From: Dreissena polymorpha
Taxonomy: Eukaryota; Mollusca; Bivalvia; Myida; Dreissenidae
Length of the DNA: 64,000 nucleotides
Direction of reading: 5' to 3'
NCBI RefSeq assembly: GCF_020536995.1
Contig: NC_068366.1
Coordinates: forward strand, 18,045,608 to 18,109,607
Shown: piece after piece, positions 21,827 through 32,579 of the stretch
How positions within the stretch are numbered: the first letter of the stretch is position 1
Layout: each line of letters opens with the position of its first letter
The notes under the pieces: model-generated
What the model saw: the letters and a program-made list of their open reading frames with translations, nothing else
Database searches by the model: none
Told to the model about the DNA's origin: nothing
Made by a program: the position numbers and the translations under genes

Positions 21827-22939
21827 GATTTATTTATATATACTTCCCACAGAAGCTGTATAATAAGCATATGTATATAAGTTGTGTTGGTAATGAATTG
21901 AAGAGCGCTGTTACAACGTGAATTGTAATAACGATCTGCATTGTAATAAAATGTATAACATTATTACGATTGCGTGACAACCTGAGTTGTAATAACGCCC
22001 GAAAGTGTAATTAACCTATGACTTGGTTTAACATTGCATCTGATCGCATTTTCAAACACAGATTATTTCAAAATATAATTCATACATGTATATAAAATTT
22101 ATATTAATAGGGCAATATGACCTATGCATGACTAAACAGCTGTTCTCATGCAACCTAAATTGTAATAAAGTTATTACATTATTGCAATTGCTTGACAACC
22201 TGAATTGTAATAACGTCCGAAAGTATAATAAACTTATTTCTTGGTTTAAAATTGCATCTGATCGCATTTTCAAACACAGATTATTGCAAAATATAATGCA
22301 TACATGTATATAAAATTTTAATTTATAGGGCAATATGACCTATGAATGCCATAAAAGGAGTTCTTATACAAACTCAGTTGTAATAAAGTTATTACATTAT
22401 TACAATTGCTTGACAACCTGAATTGCAATGACGACCTGAATTGTAATAAACTTTATTACATAATTACAATTGCTTAACAACCTGAATTGTAATAACGCCC
22501 GAAAGTGTAATAAACTTATAACTTGGTTTAACATTGCATCTGATCGCATTTTCAAACACAGATTATTGAAAAATATAACGCATACATGTATATAAAATGT
22601 AATACGACCTATGAATGACAAAAAAGGTGTTCTCATACAAACTCAATTGTAATAAAGTTATTACATTATTACTATCACTTGTCGCCCTGAATTTTGATAA
22701 CACCCGCAAGTGTAATAAACTCATTTGTAAGTTTAAAATTTTATCTGAACGTTTTTTTCGAATACAAATGATTGCATAATATAATGCATACGTGTATATA
22801 AAAATACATCTTAAAGGGAGATTATACGATTGTGATATGTTTTAAATTGTAATATATTGATAAAAATGTGTTACACTAACACAAAATAGGCAAGAAAAAT
22901 TACACGTTGAAGACGAATTGCATAAAATGTAGCAAAGAC

Positions 22940-23720
22940 ATATTTTCGCCCCGAGTCGGGGCTTGTGACGAATATTTTTCGTACATATTTTCCTACAATA
23001 ACCGAAGCATTCGTCGTTGTATTATCCCAACGCTTTTCGGAAAAAAGTGGGGATTATGTGGTTATCTCCGCCGTCCATCCGTACGTCCGTCCGTCCGTCC
23101 TGGCAACTATATCCTCTTACACTATTAGCACTAAGACCTTGAAACTTACAAACATGGTAGCTATGAGCATATGTGCGACGGTGACGGCGACGGAATTTTG
23201 ATCTGACACCTGGGTCAAAAGTTATGGGGGTTGGGGTGGGGCCGGGTCAGAGATTTTCCTTCGACCGCGATTCGAAAAAGGCTCATAACTACTGTGTCCC
23301 TTCAGATATTGCTTTCATATTTGGTATGCATGTGTATCCAGACAACCCATTTACATGCGCATACAATTTTTTACCACTGTGACCTTGACCTTGAACTTAA
23401 GGTCGGCGTTCAGGTTTCGAATTCTGCGACCGCGATTCGAAAAAAGGCTTATAACTACCTTGTCCCTTCCGATATTGCTTTCATAATTGGTATGCATGTG
23501 TATCTTGACTACACCTTTCTATGTGCATAAAATTAATGACCCATGTTACCTTGACATTTAACTTGAGGTCAGCGTTCGGGTTTCAAAATTTGCGACCGCG
23601 ATTTGAAAAAGGCGTATACCTACTGTGTCCCTTCAGATATTGCTTTCATATTCGGAACGCATGTGTAAGACATTTCCATGCGCATAAAATATTTTACCCT
23701 GTGACCTTGATCTTAAAGCG
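22940..23720 (+). repeat. (CCGT)n-headed array inside the 7.1 kb element
   Basis: TATCCCAACGCTTTTCGGAA and a CCGTACGTCCGTCCGTCC run, then three ~160 bp units starting 'gaccgcgattcgaaaaaggc' with 'tgtcccttcagatattgctttc' and 'tgaccttgacctt'. A partial second head occurs at ~24,245-24,420. The head and first unit are also at 60,350-60,700. Confidence 0.75.
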
Positions 23721-25423
23721 AGATTTTACGATTTTTATATGTGTTGAATTGTAATATATTGATACAAATATGTTTTAATAACACACACTATGCAAGAAAA
23801 ATGATACATTTAAGACGAATTTCATAAAATGCAGCAAATACAAATTAGCGCCCCGAGCCGATTGTGACGAAGATAATTCGTACATATTTTCCTACAATAA
23901 CCGATGCATTCGTCTTTTTAGTAAGTGTTCGTGTGTCGTATGAATCGATATAGCTGCAGGAATTTCAAATGAACCGTTAAACTCAATTTAGATTCACATC
24001 GTACATGCTTGATATACATGCTGGCGAATTCGACTGTACAGACGTTTTCGATTTCAGAATTAAATATCTGGCTTATTTAGCATTTTTCGACACATGTTCT
24101 TCTTAACTTTTATTTTAGTTCATATTGAAATATATGTATAATAAGTTTTTTTACACATTTTATATTAATTAATAAATATTTGACAAGATCGTATATACCC
24201 GCTTTAAACTGAGGGTCCGCATTTAGATTTTGAATTCTATTATTAGTATGTGGTTATCTCGGCCGTTTGTTCGTCCGTCCGTCCTGGCAACTTTCTCCTC
24301 CTACAGTAAAAGCACTAGAGCCTTAAAACTGACACACATGGTAGCTTAAAGCACATGTGCGACAGTGCACTATTTGGAATTTCGATCGGACCCCTGGGTC
24401 AAAAGTTATGGGGGTTGGGGTGGGACCGGGTCAGAGATTTGCACACATTTTGTTAGGTTATTTTACATAAACTTTTTCATTTCTACACCGATTTACTTCA
24501 AATTGATACTGAACATCTCTTATGAAAAAACGGTCAAGATCAACTATGCATGGCCCCATTACCAACACTGGGGCGCCCCTGGGTCAAACATGCGGCGTGG
24601 GGATATGAGTCGTTAGGATCGGAGTTAGTGTTCGTGTGTCGTATGAATAGATATCGTTGCAGGAAATTATAATGATCCGTAAAACTAAATTTAGATTCAC
24701 AACGTACATGCATGATATACATGCTGGCGAATTCGACTGTACATACATTTTCGATTTCAGAATTAAATATCTGGCTTATTCCGCATTTTTGCGTCACATG
24801 TTATTTTTACTTTTACTTTAATTTATATTGAAATATATGTATAATAAGTTGTTTACACATTTTATATAAATGCATAATTTTTTGACAAAATCGTATAATC
24901 TCCCTTTACTAATAAAGTATTTGACCTATTAATGACAAAAGTTGTTTTATAAAACCTGAGTTGTGACAATGAAATGTAATATGGTCACGAAATGTCATGA
25001 TATTTTTCTTGGTATGAAATTGTATATCATCAAATTCTGCTAATAAATTCCTGGGGAACATAATGGATAACTTTAAATGAAAAAGTTTTCTACGACTGAT
25101 AAATGACGAACACAGATTTTGTGATACAATATCTATACATTATAAATATATATATATATATTTATATAACTTAAATAGATTGACCGATGAAATATTATCC
25201 GACATGCCGTGATTTTACCTGCATTGTAATACATTTCATTACTTTATTACTATCGCATGTCGCCCTGAATTGTTATACCGCCTGACAGTGTAGACAGTGT
25301 AATCAACTTATTTCCTCGTTTAAATCGTATCTTATCGAATTTTTTACACAAATTCTTGCGATCTGAAATGTAATAGTCTTTCTTTAATTATTAAAATCGC
25401 GTGTCGCCCTTTAAGTGCCCTGG

Positions 25424-25650
25424 GGGCCGTTTCATCAATCATCGTACGATAAATTTAAAATATTGATACAAATTTCAAAGAAACGTTATTTTTTTAGACA
25501 GAAGCATATTATTACTTATTTTCAGCCAAATAATTTATTTCATCATTGTCTTACCCATGGCTTATATCTTTCGGAGCTATTTATCAACAGCTTAATTTTT
25601 TTTTTAAATTTAAGTCGTAAATTAAGTCGTACGATGATTTATGAAATTGA
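25424..25650. mobile_element. Small inverted-end element (GGGGCCGTTTCATCAATCAT)
   Basis: About 227 bp. Left end GGGGCCGTTTCATCAATCAT then CGTACGA; right end reversed CAATTTCATAAATCATCGTA then CGACTTAA. It is present at the same place in the second copy (61,044-61,270), so it was inserted before that duplication. Confidence 0.65.
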
Positions 25651-26479
25651 ACATTATCGAATTCTAAACAAATACCTTTGCGAAGTACAATGTAAAAATA
25701 TATATAAATAAGATAATGTGACCGATACAAAATTAATACACATGATGTTTAACAACCTGGTTTGTATGAACGTATTTAATTATTACATTCACTCCCCCCT
25801 CCCACCCCCTAAAGTGTAATAACGCCCTGAAATGTAATAAACTTGTTTGTTGATTTCAATTGTATATCAAATAAAATGTATATTTGAAAAATAAGGTAGT
25901 AAGATCGCTGACAAACTAAGGTTATGTGATACATCTGAATGGTAAAACATGCACTTAATGGCAATATTGCAATTCCATTGTCGCTCTGAAGTGTGATCAC
26001 GTCATGAAAAGAAATAAACTTGTTGGGTTTGGAATTGTAAATCATCGATTTTCTTAACTAAAATTCTTGCGAAATGAAACGCCCTGAAATTTTATAAATG
26101 TTACATTGCTTTAACTCGCATATAACCTTAAAGTATTGTGAAATTTAAATGTATTGTCACTCTTATTTGATAATCATTGATAATTGAAATTATTTACTAT
26201 ATGAAGTTTGACTCATTAATACACATTTATGATAGTGTGATTTCAGATCTTATCGTTCTTGTCCTGCCCGATCGCTTGTACTTGATTGGCAAAATTGGTG
26301 GCACAGTGTGAACCTTACTCTGGTACCGTCCCGACGCCCAAACCGAGGATGCCTCGTTTTTCTTATAGACTATTTTATACTTTGTAAACGAAAATATACG
26401 ATATAAATATAAAATATATATTGTCTTAATAATGTATGTCTTTACCATGTATAATTTATGTCTTTTAAAGTAGCGAACA

Positions 26480-26720
26480 TTGAAATCGGCGATCGCCCAT
26501 CGACATTAAACTTAATTGTACTATGAATATCGATGGCCAAGCTCGCTCATCGACATTCAGATGATGCAATGTCTTTGAAAAACGAAAGGCGAGCTCGCTC
26601 TTCGACATTCGTGTCTTTTAAAGAAAGGAACGTCGAGATGGCGATTGCCTATCAACATTCAACTAGTACTACGAATATCGATGACCCTTCTCGCCCATGG
26701 ACATTCAGATTATGTAATGA
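26480..26720. repeat. ~50 bp tandem array with ATCGACATTC core
   Basis: Five units spaced 47-51 bp, each with CGCYCATCGACATT or a variant, several preceded by GATGGC. They start near 26,488, 26,535, 26,588, 26,635 and 26,682. In the second copy of this block only the first unit remains before a LINE begins (62,070-62,093). A weak open frame across it has no known similarity. Confidence 0.65.
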
Positions 26721-26973
26721 CTAAGAAAAATGGCTTTGCTCATCGTTTTTTAAAGTCATTATATACTACTCAAAATGTGCTAAGGATCACTTTTTATTTT
26801 CACATTATCTTCAATTTACTTTAATTTAAACTGTTATTTTGAAGGTTTTGATAATAGAATGTGTGTTTTTGATTTTATTTTTAGGCATTGATTTATCATT
26901 GATGCGTGACGCTGGCTGAATCTAGCTATGGGTGAACTTCAAATTACACATACTATAAAAAGGGTGTACGGTA

Positions 26974-27036
26974 CAAATGCCAGAGGTAAAAAAGCCATAG
27001 GTAAAAATGCCAGAGGTAAAAATGACAGAGGTAAAG
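26974..27036 (+). repeat. 15-16 bp tandem repeat, AATGCCAGAGGTAAA
   Basis: Four adjacent units: AATGCCAGAGGTAAA, AAGCCATAGGTAAA, AATGCCAGAGGTAAA, AATGACAGAGGTAAA. No coding role seen. Confidence 0.85.
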
Positions 27037-27041
27037 TGGTC

Positions 27042-27215
27042 ACGACACTTTCCTTTTTCATGACATTTTTCTTTTAAATGAAGTCTCTTCTAAGCAAAAA
27101 TCCAATTTAGGCGGTAAGTGTCGTCCCTTATTAGCCTATGCGGACTGCACAGGCGAATCTAGGACGACACTTAATGCACATGCATTATGCCCAGTTTTCT
27201 CAGAACGCGACTCAT
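27042..27215. repeat. Dispersed small repeat, GCCTGTGCAG family
   Basis: Carries 'aagtgtcgtcccttattagcc', 'cggactgcacaggcgaat', 'gacgacactt' and 'cattatgcccagttttctcag'. This is the best-preserved right edge of the family in this window. Confidence 0.8.
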
Positions 27216-28239
27216 GTTATAACTTTATTACAATTGAGTTTGTATGAGATCACCTTTTGTGTCATTCATAGGTCGTATTACCTTATGCAGATACATTTTT
27301 ATATACATGTATGAACTATATTGTGCAATAATAGAGTTTCAAAGTTTATTGTCTAATCCATGACATGTACAAAAAATACATAAAATAACACAATTTACAA
27401 ACATGCATGGCCAATCTTATAGATTTGTAATAGACATTTTAAGTGTGTAATATTACGATTAAAACTATTGCCTTTTTTACAAGTACATGTTTCATTGACA
27501 TACATCATAAAAACCAGATTGACCCTGTTAACCTTTTGTTAAACAACTGAAATGAAATATTGAAGTTGATAAAACACTGGTGATTGTAAAACAGGGCACT
27601 AATGCGCAACGTGAAAAATGATGTAAAAGAGTGTATTTGATAATGCGATAAGATGCAATTTTAAACCAAGAAATAAGTTTATTACACTTTCGGGCGTTAT
27701 TACAAAACAGGTTGTCAAGCAATTGTAATAATGTAATAACTTTATTACAATTTAGTTTGTATGTGAACACCTTTTTTGTCATCCATAGGTCATATTTCCC
27801 TATTAAGTGTTTGGAAATGCGATCAGATGCAATGTTAAACCAAGAAATGAGTTTATTACACGTTTGGGTGCTATCAAAATTCAGGGCGACAAGCGATTGT
27901 AATAATGTAAGAACTTTATTACAATTGAGTTTGTATGAAAACACCTTTTTTGGCATTCATATGTCGTATTATCTTATTAAGATACACTTTTATATACATG
28001 TATTCATAATATTTTGCAATAATCTGTGTTTGAAAATGCGATCAGATGCAATGTTAACCAAGAAATAAATGTAAAACACTTTCGGGTGTTATTACAATTC
28101 AGATTGTCAAGCAAGTGTAATAATGTAATATTTTTATTGCAATTGAGGTTGTATGAGAACACCTTTTTTGTCTTGTATAGGTCATATTGCCATGTTAATA
28201 TAAATTTTAGATACATGTATGCACTATATTTAAGAAATA

Positions 28240-28408
28240 ATCCACGGGTAACCGTTGGTTTTTGCGGTAATAACCAACGGTATGGAGTTCCGATGCGTAG
28301 GAATTAAACCACGAGGGCGTAGCCCGAGTGGTTTGATAACAAGCATCGGAACGACATACCGTTGGTTATTACCGCAATAATCAACGGTTACCCGTGGATT
28401 ATTTCGAT
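28240..28408. repeat. Large palindrome (AATAATCCACGGGTAACCGT)
   Basis: Left arm AATAATCCACGGGTAACCGT and onward to ACCAACGGTATGGAGTTCCG; right arm CGGAACGACATACCGTTGGT and onward to ACGGTTACCCGTGGATTATT. The arms are ~62 bp around a ~45 bp centre. It is followed at 28,500-28,580 by several GACGTCA/GACGTC motifs, as is the palindrome at 18,415. It splits the right arm of the 7.1 kb element. Confidence 0.85.
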
Positions 28409-29051
28409 TCTAACACGATTTCATTAATAAGTTATCCGCGATTTAAAGGTTATTAATGAGAATTATATTAACCGAACTTCCTCCACTTTTCCGCGAAAAC
28501 GTGACGTCACCACAACAATTACAATCAAATGACGTCGTCTTCATTAATAAAATGTGCGCGGAAAATCAAAGTGACGTCATTTTAAACAACCGTTGGTATA
28601 TCGGGGTAATAACCAACAGTAGCTTTTCTTCTTTGTATATAGAAAACAAGTCACGTGTCGTGGTAGAATTTGCAATAATCTGTGTTTGAAAATGCGATCA
28701 AATGCAATTTTAAACCAAGTTATAAGTTTATTACACTTTCGCGTGTTATTACAATTCAAGTTGTCACGCAATTGTAATAATGTAAAAACTTTATTACAAT
28801 TGAGGTTGTATGAGACCACCTTTTTTGTCATTCATAGGTCATATTGCCGTATAAATATAAATTGTATATACACGTATGCATTATATTTTTCAATAATTTG
28901 TGTTTGAAAATGCAATCAGATGCAATTTTAAACCAAGTAATAAATTAATTACACTTTCGGGCGTTATTACAATTCAGGTTGTCACGCAATTGTAATAATG
29001 CAATAACGTTTATTACAATTCAGGTCGTTAATACAATTCAGGTTGTAACAG

Positions 29052-29877
29052 AGCGCAACTAGAACTACGAAGCAGTAATAACGAGTAATATATATGGCGT
29101 GTTCCCGTGTCGTGTTATTGTTTATTTACTCAGATTGAATACATTATAAACGGCTTACTGTCTTTTTGATGAAATTATGTGATTGCAAATCTTCCATACG
29201 ACAATGTCATCATATGCTAATTTAGTATTGGGGATGAAATTGTAATAGATTTATATGATGTAATAAACAATATGCTGATTATATAAGGAACTTCAGAAAT
29301 TGTTTTCCAACGATTCAATTAAGGTTGTTAAATTGCATGAGTAAGCACTGTGAAACTCGTGTACAATACAACTGATGACCGTTAATTTATACCGAACTGT
29401 TGCTACGCATTTCCGAGAGGATGGGAAATTAGATATCTGAGCTGAGAAATAGGTTTAGTTGGCATCTGACCACTTGTGGCGTTTAGACGCATGTTCAAGT
29501 TATATTTCAATTACGAACTAAAAATGTGATTCGAGTGTAAAACAAGTTGTTGTTTTTATATTTCAAATAGTTTACAAGTACTAATTGGAAAATATTTATT
29601 AAGCCCGTGTCAGAGGTACATAGTTAACTTATGTATACGTGCCAATATTTGGACTTAACAACATGAAATTAATGCATTTTTAAATGACTTCCACCTTAAA
29701 TGTTCATATTTAAATACAATGAGTGATGCAATATGCAGCTAGAACTTAGGTTTTAATTACAAAATATGTTGTCGCAATATGAATTCCATGCTTACAGATT
29801 ATTTACTGTGATTTTATAGTCCGAGTAAATACGTCAAATTAATCACTGAACATTGTTCTCTTTCCGCACTCCAGAAT
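29052..29877. other. 5' flank of GPCR copy A; likely promoter and 5' UTR region
   Basis: From ~29,258 this is homologous to 42,110-42,984, the flank of copy B, lacking the TTAA-flanked insertion present there. A plausible acceptor, TTTCCGCACTCCAG, lies just before the ATG at 29,878, suggesting a 5' UTR intron in the parent gene. No core promoter motif can be fixed. Confidence 0.5.
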
Positions 29878-31999
29878 ATGGCTACATCTCCAAAGTACGT
29901 GCAGATGCAAGTGGTGCTCTTTCTCCTGTGTGCCATCCTCATAAGGGCCCAACCTTTGGATTACTTTATCAAAAGTGTTCATCGGTACGATTCCCCTAAG
30001 TGTTAATCGAGACAAGAATGTGGGCTGGAACGTACCTTCCCGGACAAAAATTGCCATTGTGATGCAATGTGTCAAGTGATGGGGGATTGTTGCAAACAGA
30101 TTAACCATAATTTTTCTGCTGAAAATATTGCTCTATTCCACGACCTGAACGGTTTTCATGTGAACGGATTGGTGGGATGATTGAATTCGCAAACACATAT
30201 GGGGTTTTATAAGTCACAAAATGTCCAGATATATGGGCCGACCAGGAAATAAGAAAATTATGTGAAGAAACCAACCATTTTACAGATGATTTGAATTGTA
30301 AAATTCCTGTCAGTGACCGAACAGAATTTCAAGTGATGTACAGGAATATGTACTGCGCATTTTGCAACGAGGAATACAACTTTTTGTATTGGAAAGCCCA
30401 ATATGAATGCAAAGAACCTTTAGATGTTCGAGCTATACCTGGTAATCCGCTCTGTCGTTTGTCATTTTCGCAACCGGAGCAAAACGTCAAATACCGTCTG
30501 TGCCTTATGACTCAACCACTATCGAGATGTCCAGAGGGATCAAATAGTTCTCTGGTTGAAATGTGTGCACAAAACCCCTATTATGTCGTCTATAATGATG
30601 CAAGGGCCACACAGACATATCGGAATGAGTATTGTGCACAATGTAACGGCATACAGGTAGATAACATTGACTGTGAAAAGCTTGAAGTTCAATCAGATAA
30701 AATTATAACTGTATACAGTTGGTTGATATAAATAACAATGAAATATCTGACACGACTCAAGTTTGTACTAATACATTAAAATGCGAGGATAATACTATAT
30801 TCGACATAGTGTATGGAATGTGTTGAACGATAGTCTGTCCGCACGGAAGATTTCCAATGCAGGGACGATGCATTATCCGCTCTAAAAATGACAGCGATTC
30901 CTTAAATGCGGGGATTCATGAGATTACATCTGGAATTGACATGAACTGTACGTTAGTGCAACTAGACAAGAAAACATACATACATACACACGATTCACGA
31001 TTGTTTATTATACCAATCGGAAGAACACTCAATCACACTGAATATTTACAGAATGGCTCAGAAGTGTTTATATGCTAACATCTGCTACCGGTCTGTTCAG
31101 TTGATTGTAGCGTGCCCGAAGTTAAAATGATTTCAGGAGAAATCGAGGGGTACATTTCTTTGATAGGAGTCATCATTTCGACAGCAGCGTTATTTCTGAC
31201 ATTTATTGTATATGTATCATGTCCCCAATTACTGAACACACCTGGACAGATCATGTTATGTCTCGTTCTTTCATTGCTATTTGCGCAGATAACTTTTATT
31301 ATTGCATCGAAAATGAACCCTGTGCCATTTATGTGTACGGCCATTGCGGTGTTAATCCATTATTTCTTTTTAGCAGCATTCGGCTGGATGAATGTTATAG
31401 CTTTCGACCTCTGGAAGACATTTTCTAAAAGCTATGTTACATCCGGGTCTGTAGATAAAGCAGGCAAGCGGTTTTGTTTATATAGCATTTACGCTTGGGG
31501 TATACCCATGATTTTAATTGGAATCGCTTTGATTATTGATCAAGCTGATTTTGATATTAACTCGGATTTTAAACCAAGATACGGCAAAGGCGTATGCTGG
31601 TTTAATTCTCGAGTGAGTTTGATTGTGTTTTTTGCTGGGCCACTTGCAGTTTTCAAACTAGTTGATATTGTATCGTTTGTGTTCACAGCCATTCATATTT
31701 CACGTGCAACCAGACAGGGTGCCAGAGCAAGGACTAAGAAAAATGCATGTTCTCTACTGATTAATCTGAAACTGTCCATAGTGATGGGTCTCACATGGGT
31801 TTTCGCATTTCTGGCCAATATCAGCAACAATTCAGTAATGTGGTATCTCTTTATCTTGTTCAATACCCTGCAAGGCTTGTTTATTGCAATTAGTTTCCTG
31901 TGCACCACAAAGGTCAGAAGCTTTGTGCACGAGAAATTTGAGGTGATATCAAGTGCGTTGTCAAGTAAACGAGAATCTTCGGGAACTCAACTTACGTAG
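29878..31999 (+). pseudogene. Methuselah-like GPCR copy A: ectodomain broken, 7TM domain open
   Basis: Parent product: a secretin/adhesion-superfamily receptor of the Methuselah-like type with a cysteine-rich ectodomain and seven membrane helices in the plasma membrane; ligand unknown. The ATG at 29,878 gives a signal peptide (MATSPKYVQMQVVLFLLCAI) in frame with the ectodomain, unlike copy B. The ectodomain has TAA at 30,004 and 30,210, a deletion plus frame change at ~30,680-30,720, TGA at 30,824 and TAA at 31,076. From ATG 31,127 to TAG 31,997 the frame is open for 290 codons: seven helices, GWMNVIAFDLWKTF, YGKGVCWF, MGLTWVFAFLA, FNTLQGLFIAISFLC. The end is about eight codons shorter than copy B. 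Either a young pseudogene or the source of a headless 7TM protein. Confidence 0.85.
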
Positions 32000-32044
32000 C
32001 TCGCAAAGTCGTCAGAATAGTAAACATACGTTATATGCGCCTTT

Positions 32045-32178
32045 TAGCAATAGTTTAGTTTGATTCTAATAAAATAGCGGGAAGTGAAGTATGATTATCG
32101 ACTAAATTTTAATACTTCTTTTAGATTGATTCTAATTTAATAGCGGGTACTGCAATATGGTTATTGACTAAATATTGA
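32045..32178 (+). repeat. Two units of a 66 bp repeat in the 3' flank of GPCR copy A
   Basis: Units of the form TTGATTCTAATTTAATAGCG + GGTAGTGAAGTATGGTTATC + GACTAAATT. The same flank of copy B has about seven units (45,213-45,660), so the array expanded or contracted after the duplication. Confidence 0.85.
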
Positions 32179-32579
32179 TGTACGCACTCAGTAACATATC
32201 CTCTGCCCGTTGTAAAAAGTTCTCCAAAGTATTTGACTCAATTGTGTCCTTTTTATTATTATATTGATATTTGGGATTTAGATCATAATATTTGATAAAC
32301 ACATATATGCATACAAACAATTCTTGACAGTCGAGCAAAAAGCTTGTCATGATGCAGGTTTTGGCGACATCGGTCCATTCTATTTAACTTAACTAGCACC
32401 TAGGCGTGCTATTAAATATTGGTTACGATGAGTTAAAACAGGCAGTACTCGGTACAAACGAGATTGTTATGAAATGGTTGTATAGACTGATAGTACTGAA
32501 CAGACAAATTGGGCGATATGGTCAAGGGATCACTATTTTTTAATGTTTTTGGGTATATTTGTGCAAAAACAAAATGTTG

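Larger units (their letters stand above)
21908..29051. mobile_element. ~7.1 kb AT-rich element with inverted ends and sub-terminal tandem units
   Basis: Left end CTGTTACAACGTGAATTGTA; right end reversed CTGTTACAACCTGAATTGTA. AGCG flanks both ends (21,904-21,907 and 29,052-29,055), a possible 4 bp target duplication. Left arm (to ~22,800): four ~210-280 bp units built of TTGTAATAACGCCCGAAAGT, TTGCATCTGATCGCATTTTC and ATACATGTATATAAAA. Right arm (27,650-29,050) has the same units inverted. The middle holds other repeats and no transposase frame. It seems to be a non-autonomous fold-back type element. Left arm plus ~80 bp of outside flank recurs at 59,155-62,093, so the exact outer edge is uncertain. 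Confidence 0.6.

Noticed and set aside
27330-27540. Reverse LINE 3' end (TTTATTGTCTAATCC..., many ACA-rich phrases)
   Set aside because: Only suggestive composition; no protein remnant could be read next to it.
27528-28907. Several 70-140 residue frames rich in LLQF, NNVITLL and NLCLKMRSD
   Set aside because: They repeat with the sub-terminal units of the 7.1 kb element on both strands.
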